DNA from: Marinomonas sp. THO17
GTDB lineage: Bacteria; Pseudomonadota; Gammaproteobacteria; Pseudomonadales; Marinomonadaceae
Reading direction: 5' to 3'
NCBI RefSeq assembly: GCF_040436405.1
Contig: NZ_AP031575.1
Span: 2,498,501-2,562,500, forward strand
DNA: 64,000 nucleotides
Positions within the stretch are counted from its first letter, which is position 1; every line of letters begins with the position of its first letter. Below the pieces are notes generated by a model. That model worked only from the letters and a program-made list of their open reading frames with translations. It had not been told where the DNA came from and searched no databases. Made by a program: the position numbers and the translations under genes. Of this stretch, positions 53,773 through 62,808 are shown piece by piece.

Positions 53773-54396
53773 TCATAAAGACAAGAGATCATTGATGAGA
53801 TTGCCATTTTTTTCTTGTATTCTCGGGGTTTTAGCACGCATAGCGGTAAAAATGGCCGCCAATTCATTAAGTGCTGTGTCAAAATCGTCATTGATGATGA
53901 CAAAGTCGTATTCATGGTAGTGAGACATTTCGTCTACTGCTTTGGACATGCGGCGTTGGATCACATCTTCAGAATCCGTAGCGCGACTTTTTAAACGCTC
54001 TTCCAGTGAAGCCAAGGATGGCGGGAGAACAAAAATACCAATGGCGTCTGGATAGAGGTTGCGTACTTGGCGAGCGCCTTGCCAGTCTATCTCTAGGATC
54101 ACGTCTAGGCCTTGGTCAAGCATCTCAAAAATTGCTGCTTTGGAAGTGCCGTAATAGTTATCAAACACTTGTGCGTGTTCAAAAAAAGCGTCATCAGCAA
54201 TCATGTCTAAAAAAGTTTCCACATCGGTGAAATAGTATTCGCGGCCGTTTTCTTCTCCCTCACGTGCTGCTCGTGTGGTATGAGAAATGGAAATTCTTAC
54301 CATATCATCTTGCTTTAAAAGCGCTTTATAAAGGGAGGATTTTCCCGCGCCAGAGGGTGCCGAAAGGATGAAAAGGTTGCCTTTTTGTTTGCCCAT
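53773..54396 (-). CDS. gmk: Guanylate kinase
   Basis: Phosphorylates GMP to GDP, 207 residues: P-loop LSAPSGAGKSSL (about 11-22), SHTTRAAREGEENGREYYF (GMP-binding) and VILEIDWQGARQVR. First gene of gmk-rpoZ-spoT-ridA; its supply of GDP feeds the alarmone system encoded downstream. Confidence 0.97.
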   Translation of the reverse strand: MGKQKGNLFILSAPSGAGKSSLYKALLKQDDMVRISISHTTRAAREGEENGREYYFTDVETFLDMIADDAFFEHAQVFDNYYGTSKAAIFEMLDQGLDVILEIDWQGARQVRNLYPDAIGIFVLPPSLASLEERLKSRATDSEDVIQRRMSKAVDEMSHYHEYDFVIINDDFDTALNELAAIFTAMRAKTPRIQEKNGNLINDLLSL

Positions 54397-54499
54397 GAGA
54401 TTTGCTTCGTATACTAGCCAATGTGAAATTGTGAGCCGTCAATTGTACCACAAAATTTTCTTTTTATTGCTAGTGTTGAGTGTTCGTTGAGGCTGGTAA

Positions 54500-54619
54500 A
54501 TGGCTTTGAATCTAGCAATTAAGGTCTTGGATTTGAGTGCTTTGCAGGAAAAAACTGAAAAGCCGACTAAGCTTGAACATAAAGATGCACAGTTAAATTT
54601 GCATAAGGAAAGGTCGTAA
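54500..54619 (+). CDS. Possible 39-residue leader protein coupled to the EAL gene
   Basis: Short ORF of 39 codons starting MALNLAIKVLDLSALQEK and ending in a very charged tail (KLEHKDAQLNLHKERS). It has GAGG 7 nt before its ATG, and its stop codon overlaps the ATG of the EAL gene (TAATG). That placement is what a genuine coupled gene or translational leader would have. No homology recognised. The alternative is chance in AT-rich DNA; only conservation in relatives can decide. Confidence 0.45.
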   Translation: MALNLAIKVLDLSALQEKTEKPTKLEHKDAQLNLHKERS

Positions 54620-56823
54620 TGGAGTTTTCTTCTCAATTTGACGCGAATAGCCTTTTATATACATCTAGAAAAAACTGTAAGGTACTTTCGGTAGAGGTTG
54701 ATGCCGACTATCAAACGGCGTTTATGAATCGTCTCGGCAGTTTACATTATGATGATAAGGATGTTGAGTTCCTAAAGGTTTCCTCTGCAAGTGAAGCCGC
54801 CGCGGTGATTGCTGAAAATCCAGATATTGCGGTTATTTTTCTCGATGTGATGTTGGAATCCGAGCGTTCTGGTTTGGACGTGGTTGGTGCTATCCGAGAG
54901 GTCATAGGCAACCATTTGGTTCGCATTGTATTGCTGGCTGGGCAGCCGGATGTGGTATTGCCAGACAGTGTGTTCAAAGAATACGACATTGATGACTATT
55001 GGAGTAAAGCGGAATTAACCCAAGCTCATTTGCAGGCCATAATATTGAGAAATATTCGTACTTGGGACTATAAGTTGATGATGCAAGAAGCGCGTCACAA
55101 CATGCAGCAACTATTGTATTCCTGTCAGCGATTGTCATCGAAAAAAGACATGCTTGAATACACACAATCTATTTTAGAAGAAATCAGCAACTTGTTGAGA
55201 ATAGAGCATGGCGGCATAGTGTGCTTTTTTAATTCAGAACAAGAAAAGCTTGAAGACGCTTTAATTATTGCAGCGAATGGAGATTACTCAGAATGTGTGC
55301 ATCAATTTGTCGCTCGCATCATAGATGATGAGGTTCTCTTTGAAGCTGCGCGGCAAACCAGTTTGAGTAAGCAACACTCTTTTCTTGATGGCTACTCGGT
55401 ATTGTATTTTTCAAATCAAGAGTTAGATGGTCGAGATTACATTATAGTGTTAAAGCTTGAGCGCACTTTATCGGCTAGTGAGATCAATCTTTTACAGGTG
55501 TTCTGTGAAAACATCAGTGCAGGTTTTCGTAATGTCGCTCTTCATAACAAATTATCTGAATTGGCCTACATAGAACCTACTTCCGGAATACATAATAAAA
55601 ACTGGTTAGTGCGAGAAATTCGTCACATGTTTCCTTGGGAGAGGGATAAAGCCAAATTACTGATGCTGCATGTTGAAGATTTGGCCTACACAGAATCCAT
55701 CCTAGGTTCTAAGTATTGTGACCAACTCACGTTATCTTTATACGATTACTTATGCGATTTTTTCGATAATGCGGTAGATGTTGCTCTATTTGAACGCGAT
55801 ACCATAGTGATGATTATTTATGACAATAAGGAATATCACGAAGGCAATTTAGCGCAGGTGATGCACCCGAGTATTGAAGTAGATGATTCTACTCATTCAT
55901 TGGATTTAACTGTGAGTCTGTTGAATATCGCGGATTTTCCAAATTACGATGCCGAGCAGTTGGTCAGTGTAGGGAAAAGCACCCTAGAGCGAGCCAAGTA
56001 TGAAAAGGTGCATTTTTTGGCGTTTTCTGAGGAATTAGCGTCGGCTATGTTCGGGCGATATGAATTGCTGAAAGAGTTGCGAGAAGCCATAGTTAAAGAT
56101 GAGATAGACGTTTACTTTCAGCCCAAAGTCAACTTGCATGATGGGAAGCTGATTGGTTTCGAATCACTGGCAAGATGGCGTCATAAGAATGGAAATTTTG
56201 TCCCCCCGGATCAGTTTATTGCCTTGGCAGAAAGTTGTGGCTTGGTCGATAGGGTAGACCAACAAATCTTACGTAAAACCTGTAAAGCCATTGGTCATTT
56301 GAAACAATTGGAAATCGAAGTGCCTATATCGGTGAATGTAGCAGGTAATGAAATTGCTAGGCCAAATTACTTTGAGCAATTCACACGTATTTTGAGTGAA
56401 GAAGGCGTAGACAATAGTTTAGTTGAGTTGGAAATCACCGAGTCTCAATTTATAGAAGAGAAAACCTCTATCAATCGGCATTTAGATACATTAAAGGAAG
56501 TGGGTGTTAGGGTAAACATAGACGACTTTGGTACAGGGTATTCGTCACTTACCTATTTATCCACCTTGTCGGTTTCGACGATTAAAATTGATCACAGTTT
56601 TGTTTGGCGCATGGAAAACTCTGCAAAAGATTGGAAAATCTTGAAAATGATTATCGAACTTGGACGTTCTTTGGGCTTAGAGGTAATTGCAGAAGGCGTT
56701 GAAACTGAGCAGCAAAAAAAGCACTTATTAGCCTTAGGATGTGAACTGGGGCAAGGATATTTATTTGCAAAGCCAATGCCTTTGGAAAAGGTCATTGCTT
56801 GGGTGAAAAATAAAGAAGAATAA
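54619..56823 (+). CDS. Receiver-DUF3369-degenerate GGDEF-EAL phosphodiesterase
   Basis: A 734-residue cytoplasmic protein predicted to hydrolyse cyclic-di-GMP. Order: receiver-like domain (about 20-150; phospho-Asp in AVIFLDVMLE kept, first acidic pair reduced to EVD), DUF3369/GAF-like domain (about 160-320), a degenerate GGDEF domain (about 330-480, FERDTIVMIIYDN where GGDEF should be) and EAL domain (about 490-730). EAL residues are intact: ESL at 515-517, Asn in SVNVAGNEIA, Glu605 (ELEITES), DDFGTGYSSL at 635 and IAEGVET. Good ribosome-binding site AAGGAAAGG. The short ORF upstream is translationally coupled. Confidence 0.9.
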   Translation: MEFSSQFDANSLLYTSRKNCKVLSVEVDADYQTAFMNRLGSLHYDDKDVEFLKVSSASEAAAVIAENPDIAVIFLDVMLESERSGLDVVGAIREVIGNHLVRIVLLAGQPDVVLPDSVFKEYDIDDYWSKAELTQAHLQAIILRNIRTWDYKLMMQEARHNMQQLLYSCQRLSSKKDMLEYTQSILEEISNLLRIEHGGIVCFFNSEQEKLEDALIIAANGDYSECVHQFVARIIDDEVLFEAARQTSLSKQHSFLDGYSVLYFSNQELDGRDYIIVLKLERTLSASEINLLQVFCENISAGFRNVALHNKLSELAYIEPTSGIHNKNWLVREIRHMFPWERDKAKLLMLHVEDLAYTESILGSKYCDQLTLSLYDYLCDFFDNAVDVALFERDTIVMIIYDNKEYHEGNLAQVMHPSIEVDDSTHSLDLTVSLLNIADFPNYDAEQLVSVGKSTLERAKYEKVHFLAFSEELASAMFGRYELLKELREAIVKDEIDVYFQPKVNLHDGKLIGFESLARWRHKNGNFVPPDQFIALAESCGLVDRVDQQILRKTCKAIGHLKQLEIEVPISVNVAGNEIARPNYFEQFTRILSEEGVDNSLVELEITESQFIEEKTSINRHLDTLKEVGVRVNIDDFGTGYSSLTYLSTLSVSTIKIDHSFVWRMENSAKDWKILKMIIELGRSLGLEVIAEGVETEQQKKHLLALGCELGQGYLFAKPMPLEKVIAWVKNKEE

Positions 56824-56893
56824 AGGTGCATGGGCTGAAACTTTATATTATCACGCGTGACTTTAATGCCATTGATAGAGCAAGAAAGGATAC

Positions 56894-58093
56894 TTATATT
56901 TCTTCAGCCTTAGGGCTGGCAAACCAGCCTAACGTCATCCATATAATGCCAATCAGTAACAACCCATAGAGTGGTGGTTGCCACGATTGTTGCCAGTCAT
57001 ACCAAGTTCCAATTAGTACCGGGCCCAGAGCAGCCAAAGTATAGCCTATCAATTGTGACATACCGGATAAACTGGCTGCTTGTTTTGGGGTGTCGGTTCT
57101 TATACCGATAAAAGACAGTCCCAAAATAAAGCCCATGCTGATGCCAAAACCATAGCTTAATGACCAGAACCCCGACCATTGCGGTGCGTAAAGCCAACCT
57201 AAAATACTTATGACGGTTAAACTGGTTGCACACAAGCACAAACGTCTATGACTGCCTAAATATTGAATAAAAGGTGCCAAAATAAGCGAAGGTAACGCAC
57301 CAGCGAGTTGCATATAGCCTTGATACAAACCTGCAGTGGTATCAGAGTAACCATGGCTGACTAGAATAGCTGGAATCCATGCCACTACTATGTAATTGAA
57401 TAAAGAGTTAATCGCCAAAAAGCTCACCACTTGCCATGACGACAAACGACGCCATAGTGTGCTATTGGTTTCACCGCGCGTATTCTTAGGTTGATGTTGC
57501 TGTGTAATCTTAAAACCAAACCACACCAACACGGCAGGTAAAATAATCACCGCCTGACACGCCAAGGCAAATGACCAACCGCTGATAGGCAATTGGATTC
57601 GATTGGCGAAGTCGCTCAAAGGTACGGCAAGGCTGGACATAACAAAGCCGCCAACGCCCATCATCAAGACATAAATAGCGGTCAGTTGTACAACGAACTC
57701 AGGAAATTCACGTTTTAGCAAACTGGGTAAGAGTACATTGCCTATAGCAATGCCTGCGCCTATTAAAAGTGCGCCTAAATACAAACTACTCATTGAACCA
57801 GTAGCACGTACTAACATGCCTAAAGCGATCAGAGCCATGCCAGTGGCGAGAATTTTTTCGATACGGAAAAAACGCGTTAGCCATGACGCCAAAGGCGCGA
57901 AGGCAGCAAAGGCCAGTAAGGGAATACTGACCAATAAGCCGGATTGAGAGCTATTTAATTGCAAGGTTTGGCTGATGCGGTCCAGTAATGGTGGTAAGCC
58001 TGTGACAGGTCCACGCAAACACAAGGCAATCAGGAAAATAAAAAGCAGCAAGAAACAAGCGTCGTGTTTTATTAATCGTTTTACTGTTTTCAC
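56894..58093 (-). CDS. MFS transporter, CynX/NimT-like
   Basis: A 399-residue major facilitator with 12 predicted helices. LCLRGPVTGLPPLLDRISQTL at the first loop and the GAGIAIGNVLLPSLLKREFP region are typical of the cyanate/nitroimidazole (CynX/NimT, YeaN) group, which exports or imports small anions or drugs. Substrate is not predictable. It is divergent from an HxlR-type regulator and probably controlled by it. Confidence 0.85.
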   Translation of the reverse strand: MKTVKRLIKHDACFLLLFIFLIALCLRGPVTGLPPLLDRISQTLQLNSSQSGLLVSIPLLAFAAFAPLASWLTRFFRIEKILATGMALIALGMLVRATGSMSSLYLGALLIGAGIAIGNVLLPSLLKREFPEFVVQLTAIYVLMMGVGGFVMSSLAVPLSDFANRIQLPISGWSFALACQAVIILPAVLVWFGFKITQQHQPKNTRGETNSTLWRRLSSWQVVSFLAINSLFNYIVVAWIPAILVSHGYSDTTAGLYQGYMQLAGALPSLILAPFIQYLGSHRRLCLCATSLTVISILGWLYAPQWSGFWSLSYGFGISMGFILGLSFIGIRTDTPKQAASLSGMSQLIGYTLAALGPVLIGTWYDWQQSWQPPLYGLLLIGIIWMTLGWFASPKAEEI

Positions 58094-58172
58094 AAAAGTC
58101 CTTAAATTAAAAATGCCGAATGCGTGCGAAATATCGACATTATATGCTTAAGTGATGAGGTGAAGTAAGGAC

Positions 58173-58322
58173 ATGTCAAGGATGATCAAATGTATACTGA
58201 GCTTGGTATTGGGTGATGTTTTGGTTTCTGCTTGTTTGCAAAAAAAGGAAACTTGGGCCAGTTTTAAATATGCCTTTTTGGTTGAGCATGAAAAAGTTGG
58301 TAAAAAGGTGATTTCACAGTAA
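58173..58322 (+). CDS. Possible 49-residue small lipoprotein
   Basis: ORF starting MSRMIKCILSLVLGDVLVSA with Cys next, giving a VSAC lipobox-like end to a short hydrophobic stretch; the rest is basic (KVGKKVISQ at the end). From the second Met (58182) AAGGA lies about 10 nt upstream. The Asp in the hydrophobic core is unfavourable and the ORF fills the MFS/hxlR promoter region, so it may be chance. Confidence 0.22.
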   Translation: MSRMIKCILSLVLGDVLVSACLQKKETWASFKYAFLVEHEKVGKKVISQ

Positions 58323-58329
58323 AATAACT

Positions 58330-58348
58330 CTTACAAACTTTTGGTAAG
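58330..58348. promoter_or_regulatory. Possible HxlR operator
   Basis: CTTAC-N9-GTAAG inverted repeat about 20 bp before the HxlR start, of a size suiting a dimeric winged-helix repressor. Confidence 0.35.
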
Positions 58349-58367
58349 TAATGGTGGGAAGGTTAGT

Positions 58368-58778
58368 ATGGGCGTTTCTATAAAGACACAAGACGGTAAA
58401 GTCATTGAATTTACACGTGGCAATGTGTTGTCGAACAAATGTCCTTCACGAGAAATTTTAAAGCACGTCACCAGTCGATGGGCGGTGATGATTTTTATGG
58501 TATTGCGTGATGGCGAGCGCTATCGCTTCAGTGATTTGCGACGCAGTATTGAAGGGGTGAGTGAAAAAATGTTGGCGCAAACGCTGCAGACCTTGGAGCA
58601 GGATAACTTTGTGCAACGTACCTCATATCCCGTGGTGCCTCCCAAAGTGGAATACAACCTTACACCAACAGGGCTGAAAGTGGCCGATCATGTTATTGAG
58701 CTGGTTAGCTGGTTGGAAGAAAATATTTTTGATATTTTGCCCATCGATACGATCAATATGTCACTGTCTTCAAATTGA
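58368..58778 (+). CDS. HxlR-family transcriptional regulator
   Basis: A 136-residue winged-helix regulator of the HxlR/MarR-like type: CPSREILKHVTSRWAVMIFMVL, RYRFSDLRRSIEGVSEKMLAQTLQTLEQDNFV (read in two parts) and VEYNLTPTGLKV. The single N-terminal cysteine in SNKCPSREIL is the sensing residue in redox-active members such as HypR. ATG 58368 is preferred (GGGAAGG just upstream) over TTG 58341. It is divergent from the MFS gene and probably controls it. Its last 9 bp overlap the opposing gene. Confidence 0.85.
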   Translation: MGVSIKTQDGKVIEFTRGNVLSNKCPSREILKHVTSRWAVMIFMVLRDGERYRFSDLRRSIEGVSEKMLAQTLQTLEQDNFVQRTSYPVVPPKVEYNLTPTGLKVADHVIELVSWLEENIFDILPIDTINMSLSSN

Positions 58779-59045
58779 GATCTTTGATGTTGCTTGTTGC
58801 CTAAGTCGATTTAGCCAATAAGCAAGGGTATAAATAATTAAGAGAGCCACCAGTAATTCAACCGCTCTTAAAGCAATAGCATTTAAGCCAAAATCATTGC
58901 CATATCTTGCCGCATAAAGTTGATAAGGGATCAAAAAGCCCATTAACGCATCTGCATGAATGGCTCGATCTCCCATTTCAGCATAATGACTCCAATGCAA
59001 AATCAAATACACAAGCAAGAATGACACTACAAAATAGGTGAACAC
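58770..59045 (-). CDS. Small hypothetical membrane protein
   Basis: A 91-residue protein with two hydrophobic segments (about 3-18 YFVVSFLLVYLILHW and 60-80 RAVELLVALLIIYTLAYWL) and a polar middle (YAEMGDRAIHADALMG). I recognise no family. It converges on hxlR with a 9-bp overlap and no terminator. Both ends are consistent with an inner-membrane location. Confidence 0.55.
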   Translation of the reverse strand: MFTYFVVSFLLVYLILHWSHYAEMGDRAIHADALMGFLIPYQLYAARYGNDFGLNAIALRAVELLVALLIIYTLAYWLNRLRQQATSKISI

Positions 59046-59252
59046 TCACTACCTTGCCGGAGTAAACTAGCGAAGCAATTACAGCCAGACTACAGCCACC
59101 AATCTGTGACAAGACTCTCTTACCACGTTTCTCATTAAGTCATAACAGAATTTGGGTTAAAAAGGTTTGATTTATTGACGTTTTAGAGGCGGAATTCTTT
59201 TGACGCGTTGCGTTATCATAAAGGTTTAGTTGTGTTTTAAATGGATTGCTGT

Positions 59253-59816
59253 ATGAAAACGATTTATCTTGCAGGCCCCGAGGTTTTCCTAGCGAACCCG
59301 AAAGAAATTGGCGAAGCCAAAAAAGCCTTATGTAAGAAGTATGGTTTTATCGGTTTATTTCCTCTCGATAAAGACATAAAAGCGCAACCAAGTCGCTTCG
59401 AAACGGCCATGGCGATTAGCCAAGGGAATGAAGCTTTAATCATGCGTAGTGATATTGTCGTCGCTAATCTCACTCCATTTCGTGGCCCCAGCGCGGATGC
59501 CGGCACTATTTATGAATTGGGCATGGGACGTGCTTTGAATCTGATGATTGCCGGTTATTCGAATTGTCAGACACCATATTTTGATCGGGTCTGGCAAGTC
59601 TATGGTCAAGGGGAACAATTAAGTACAGACTCTCGAGAGATTCGTGATTCTGATGGTAACAGCATAGAGAACTTTGGTTTGATGGATAATTTAATGCTAG
59701 AAGGTGGCATTCAAGCGTCCAGCCAAGTGTTTGTGACGCAACAGGTAGAAGCTACACAGCGTTTTACGGATTTAACCGCTTTTGAAGCCGTATTAAAACA
59801 ATTGCAAGATTTATGA
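59253..59816 (+). CDS. Nucleoside 2-deoxyribosyltransferase
   Basis: A 187-residue enzyme of the nucleoside deoxyribosyltransferase family, which swaps or hydrolyses the base of deoxynucleosides for salvage. IYLAGPEVFLANP at the start, SDIVVANLTPFRGPSADAGTIYELGMG with the catalytic glutamate, and GLMDNLMLEGG are the family's marks. ATG 59253 begins the conserved MKTIYLAGP; an in-frame ATG four codons earlier is possible and neither has a strong ribosome-binding site. Converges on the next hypothetical gene. Confidence 0.88.
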   Translation: MKTIYLAGPEVFLANPKEIGEAKKALCKKYGFIGLFPLDKDIKAQPSRFETAMAISQGNEALIMRSDIVVANLTPFRGPSADAGTIYELGMGRALNLMIAGYSNCQTPYFDRVWQVYGQGEQLSTDSREIRDSDGNSIENFGLMDNLMLEGGIQASSQVFVTQQVEATQRFTDLTAFEAVLKQLQDL

Positions 59817-59841
59817 TGTCTTTACCCTAAAAAAACAATGA

Positions 59842-60150
59842 TCATTTTAGGTCGACAGCATCGCACCAAAATTCGCTGTATCCGTCACAAAAGAGTTCCA
59901 CTTTTATCGTGCTAAAATCCCGTTGGGTATCTTGCTCTTGGCTGATGGTAATTTGTCTAAAGTCGATTAATTCAATCAAATTCTGAGGGTCATCCAGACG
60001 CGTAAATTCAAGTGTTATGCTGTTATCTTGTTGGGCAAAAGTGGCTGTTAGAGAAACCTGTACTTCTTCTAAAGCACGCTTGATGACCAGTTGAGTGATT
60101 TTCCATGTATGGTCAAATTCGTATAGGGTTTCATATTGAGACACATTCAT
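59842..60150 (-). CDS. Hypothetical soluble protein
   Basis: A 102-residue protein (from ATG 60150; a TTG start four codons earlier is possible) with no signal peptide or membrane segment. It alternates charged strands and helices (TLYEFDHTWKITQLVIKRAL, ELIDFRQITISQEQDT). I recognise no family and see no active-site pattern. It lies between the deoxyribosyltransferase and the divergent GNAT gene; the start of each is within 95 bp, so they share a promoter region. Confidence 0.55.
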   Translation of the reverse strand: MNVSQYETLYEFDHTWKITQLVIKRALEEVQVSLTATFAQQDNSITLEFTRLDDPQNLIELIDFRQITISQEQDTQRDFSTIKVELFCDGYSEFWCDAVDLK

Positions 60151-60241
60151 TCCTACTATCAAGAAAAATCTATATTAACATGGCGTTGAAGCGTCTAGAA
60201 ATAACATTGCAAAACGATGGCGAAGACTATGAGGATACCAA

Positions 60242-61117
60242 ATGAACAATAACGCGTTCAGCATTAAAACCATGACGCGATCCGAGTTGGATCTTGCCAT
60301 GAAGTGGGCGGCACAAGAAGGCTGGAACCCAGGATTTCACGATGCCGACAGTTACTATAAAGCGGATCCAAACGGATTTTTAATGGGCTATCTGGGAGAC
60401 GAACCGATCGCCTGTATTTCGGTCATAAAATACCATGATTTCTTTGGTTTTCTAGGATTTTATATTGTGAAATCCGCCTATCGAGGCCAAGGTTATGGGA
60501 TGCAAATGTGGCAGGCTGGGTTGCGCTATCTTGAAGGATGTAACATTGGATTGGATGGGGTGGTTGAGCAGCAAGAAAACTACAAAAAATCGGGTTTTAA
60601 ATTGGCATACGGCAACATTCGATTTGTTGGGAATACCTCAGACTTTGTGAGTGCCAATAAGCCATTAGCTTCTTCTGAAAATATTGATATTGTGCCTTTA
60701 GCTGAGATGCCTTTTTCAATACTCGACGCCTATGATCGAGACTTTTTCCCGGCAGAACGAAGCGAATTTACTCAGCAATGGATCACTCAAAAGGAGAGTA
60801 GGGCAGTGGGCGTACTACAAGACGGAGTATTGTCCGGTTATGGTGTGATTCGACCCAGTCAAGACGGTTTCAAGATCGCGCCTCTGTTTGCAGATACACC
60901 AGAATTGGCAGAGCGATTATTTTTGCATTTAATCTCTTTAGTGAAAGGCAATGCTGCTATTTTTATTGATGTGCCGAATGTGAATGAGGCAGCCATGGCG
61001 CTGGTTATGCGCTTTAATATGACGCCCAGTTTCGAAACGGCGCGCATGTATACAGGCAATGTGCCCGATTTACCCTTATCCAAAACCTTTGGCGTTACCT
61101 CTTTCGAAATTGGCTAG
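60242..61117 (+). CDS. GNAT acetyltransferase with C-terminal Acetyltransf_18 domain
   Basis: A 291-residue two-domain acetyltransferase. The N-terminal GNAT fold has acetyl-CoA-binding YRGQGYGMQMW (about 83-93) and FLGFYIVKSAYRG; the C-terminal half (about 165-285, SGYGVIRPSQDGFKIAPLFADT) resembles the YitH/DUF1248 partner domain found in many GNAT proteins. The substrate is unknown. It stands alone and ends at a GC-rich hairpin. Confidence 0.85.
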   Translation: MNNNAFSIKTMTRSELDLAMKWAAQEGWNPGFHDADSYYKADPNGFLMGYLGDEPIACISVIKYHDFFGFLGFYIVKSAYRGQGYGMQMWQAGLRYLEGCNIGLDGVVEQQENYKKSGFKLAYGNIRFVGNTSDFVSANKPLASSENIDIVPLAEMPFSILDAYDRDFFPAERSEFTQQWITQKESRAVGVLQDGVLSGYGVIRPSQDGFKIAPLFADTPELAERLFLHLISLVKGNAAIFIDVPNVNEAAMALVMRFNMTPSFETARMYTGNVPDLPLSKTFGVTSFEIG

Positions 61118-61128
61118 TTACGGTAGAT

Positions 61129-61151
61129 GCGCCTCCAAGCGTTGGAGGCGC
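61129..61151. terminator. GC-rich hairpin between convergent genes
   Basis: GCGCCTCCAA / TTGGAGGCGC, 10-bp perfect stem with 3-nt loop. T-runs are absent on both sides; probably a factor-assisted terminator. Confidence 0.55.
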
Positions 61152-61152
61152 G

Positions 61153-61731
61153 TTAAAGAGGCGCAGGCATCAAACGTCCGACTACTTCTAGTTGGTTATT
61201 GTCCGGTGAAAGGGCGACGAGCACCATCTCACCAGAGCGTGGAAAGATGCCAGTTAAGGCAGTGATGTTAACCTGATGGGTGACCAAAAGCGTTTTGCTA
61301 TCACTCGGTAAGCTTGATAAAAATGCTCGCAGTGCTGATGTTTGCGCTTTTGATTTGCCCGGACGGCTGAAGAAAGAATTCAACATGGGCTCGACTTGCA
61401 CGCTTCCCATCTTCATCAATTCTGCGGTTTCTAAGCAACGACACCATTGGCTACTTAAGACTTGATCAAAACGAATCCCTTGTTGGCGAAGCGCCTCGCC
61501 AATCTGGGTCGCTTGCTGTCGCCCCCTGCTGTCTAAAATGCGTTGAGTGGTACAATCATCAACTTGAAAATTCGCAGGGTCTCCCATACCAGGTGCCAAA
61601 GCATGACGAACTAAAGCATGTACGCCCGGTTGCGCCATAGTATCCCAAGTGCTTTGATCTGCTTGCGCAGCAGAGCCTAAACACACTGTTAGCAAAACCA
61701 CCAAAAAACGAACTCGAATTGCGCTTTTCAT
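61153..61731 (-). CDS. Secreted histidine phosphatase family protein
   Basis: A 192-residue periplasmic protein with a Sec signal (MKSAIRVRFLVVLLTVCLGSAAQA). The histidine-phosphatase core is present: catalytic VRHALAPG (RH motif, glycine replaced by Ala), DSRGRQQATQIGEALR, SSQWCRCLETAEL and the second catalytic histidine in LLVTHQVNITAL. Members of this secreted group are mostly uncharacterised phosphatases. It converges on the GNAT gene. Confidence 0.85.
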   Translation of the reverse strand: MKSAIRVRFLVVLLTVCLGSAAQADQSTWDTMAQPGVHALVRHALAPGMGDPANFQVDDCTTQRILDSRGRQQATQIGEALRQQGIRFDQVLSSQWCRCLETAELMKMGSVQVEPMLNSFFSRPGKSKAQTSALRAFLSSLPSDSKTLLVTHQVNITALTGIFPRSGEMVLVALSPDNNQLEVVGRLMPAPL

Positions 61732-61899
61732 CCTTCATATCCCCTAGTAATCGACTTTACTTAAGTGTGTACGAGGTAAGCGTTGAATGGGTTTGGTTGT
61801 TTTTTTAAGGAACCGAAATTGTCTTATGAAACGAAAATAAATCATATGCCTTCAGAGGCAAGGTAACTTATTCTTGGTTGGTCGGTATAATAAATAGGT

Positions 61900-62808
61900 T
61901 TAAATCTCACTATTTATAAAGGGATTATTTTTTAGTCTTATTGTGGCCAAATCAATGAAAGATCGTATTTTGGCATTTGCTCTTCGGCCATCAACACGAA
62001 CAATCGATACAGGCAAAGGCGGTTCGTTGTAATCAATTAAGATAGCCTTCAGTAACTGTTTATCTAATTCCTCACCTATTTGATAAGACATCAATTGCGT
62101 AATGCCAAGCCCTAACACAGCAGCCTTAATAGCAGACGCATTCTGGTTGCAATACATTCTAGGAGTAAGTTTTACAATCTCTTGCTTACCATTTTTCATA
62201 AATTTCCAAGATCGAGAATGGTTCTGGTTTGCTGGAAGTATAATTTGATGTTTCGTTAATTCACTGGGGTGTACAGGTATTCCGTGCTGACGAAAATAGT
62301 CAGGTGCACCACAAACCATCTTTCTTACAGAACCCACTTTGGTTGCATAAAGATTAGAATCTTTGAGATTGTCAATTCGGATGGCAACGTCAATCTCTTC
62401 TTCCAGCAAATTGGTGATTCGATCATAAAATACCGCCTTTACTGAGACATTGGGATGTAACCTAAGGTATTCATTGATAATAGGAATAATGTGTTTTTCG
62501 CCAAATAAGACTGGGGCAGTGATAGTGAGAATGCCACTGGGCTTAATTTGTATGCCTCGCACCGTATCTTCAGCTTCTGCAAGTCGCTCCAGTATTTGTT
62601 GAGTATCATGGAAAAACTTTTCCCCAGATTCGGTTAATCGAACAGTGCGCGTTGTTCGATTAAAAAGCTTAACGCCTAACTGACCTTCTAATTCTGCAAT
62701 GGCTCTTGTGGTGGTTGGTGCTGTGATACCGAGTATCTCGCTGGCAGCGGTAAAGCTTTGTTGCTTTGCCACCTCAACAAACACTTGCATGGTATGAAAC
62801 TTGTCCAT
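61900..62808 (-). CDS. LysR-family transcriptional regulator
   Basis: A 302-residue LysR regulator: helix-turn-helix about 3-60 (MQVFVEVAKQQSFTAASEIL, LFNRTTRTVRLTESG) and a periplasmic-binding-like effector domain (VLFGEKHIIPIINEYLRLHP, EIDVAIRIDNL). It belongs to the CrgA-like group often found next to detoxification genes. It is divergent from the GST gene and probably regulates it. Confidence 0.9.
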   Translation of the reverse strand: MDKFHTMQVFVEVAKQQSFTAASEILGITAPTTTRAIAELEGQLGVKLFNRTTRTVRLTESGEKFFHDTQQILERLAEAEDTVRGIQIKPSGILTITAPVLFGEKHIIPIINEYLRLHPNVSVKAVFYDRITNLLEEEIDVAIRIDNLKDSNLYATKVGSVRKMVCGAPDYFRQHGIPVHPSELTKHQIILPANQNHSRSWKFMKNGKQEIVKLTPRMYCNQNASAIKAAVLGLGITQLMSYQIGEELDKQLLKAILIDYNEPPLPVSIVRVDGRRANAKIRSFIDLATIRLKNNPFINSEI

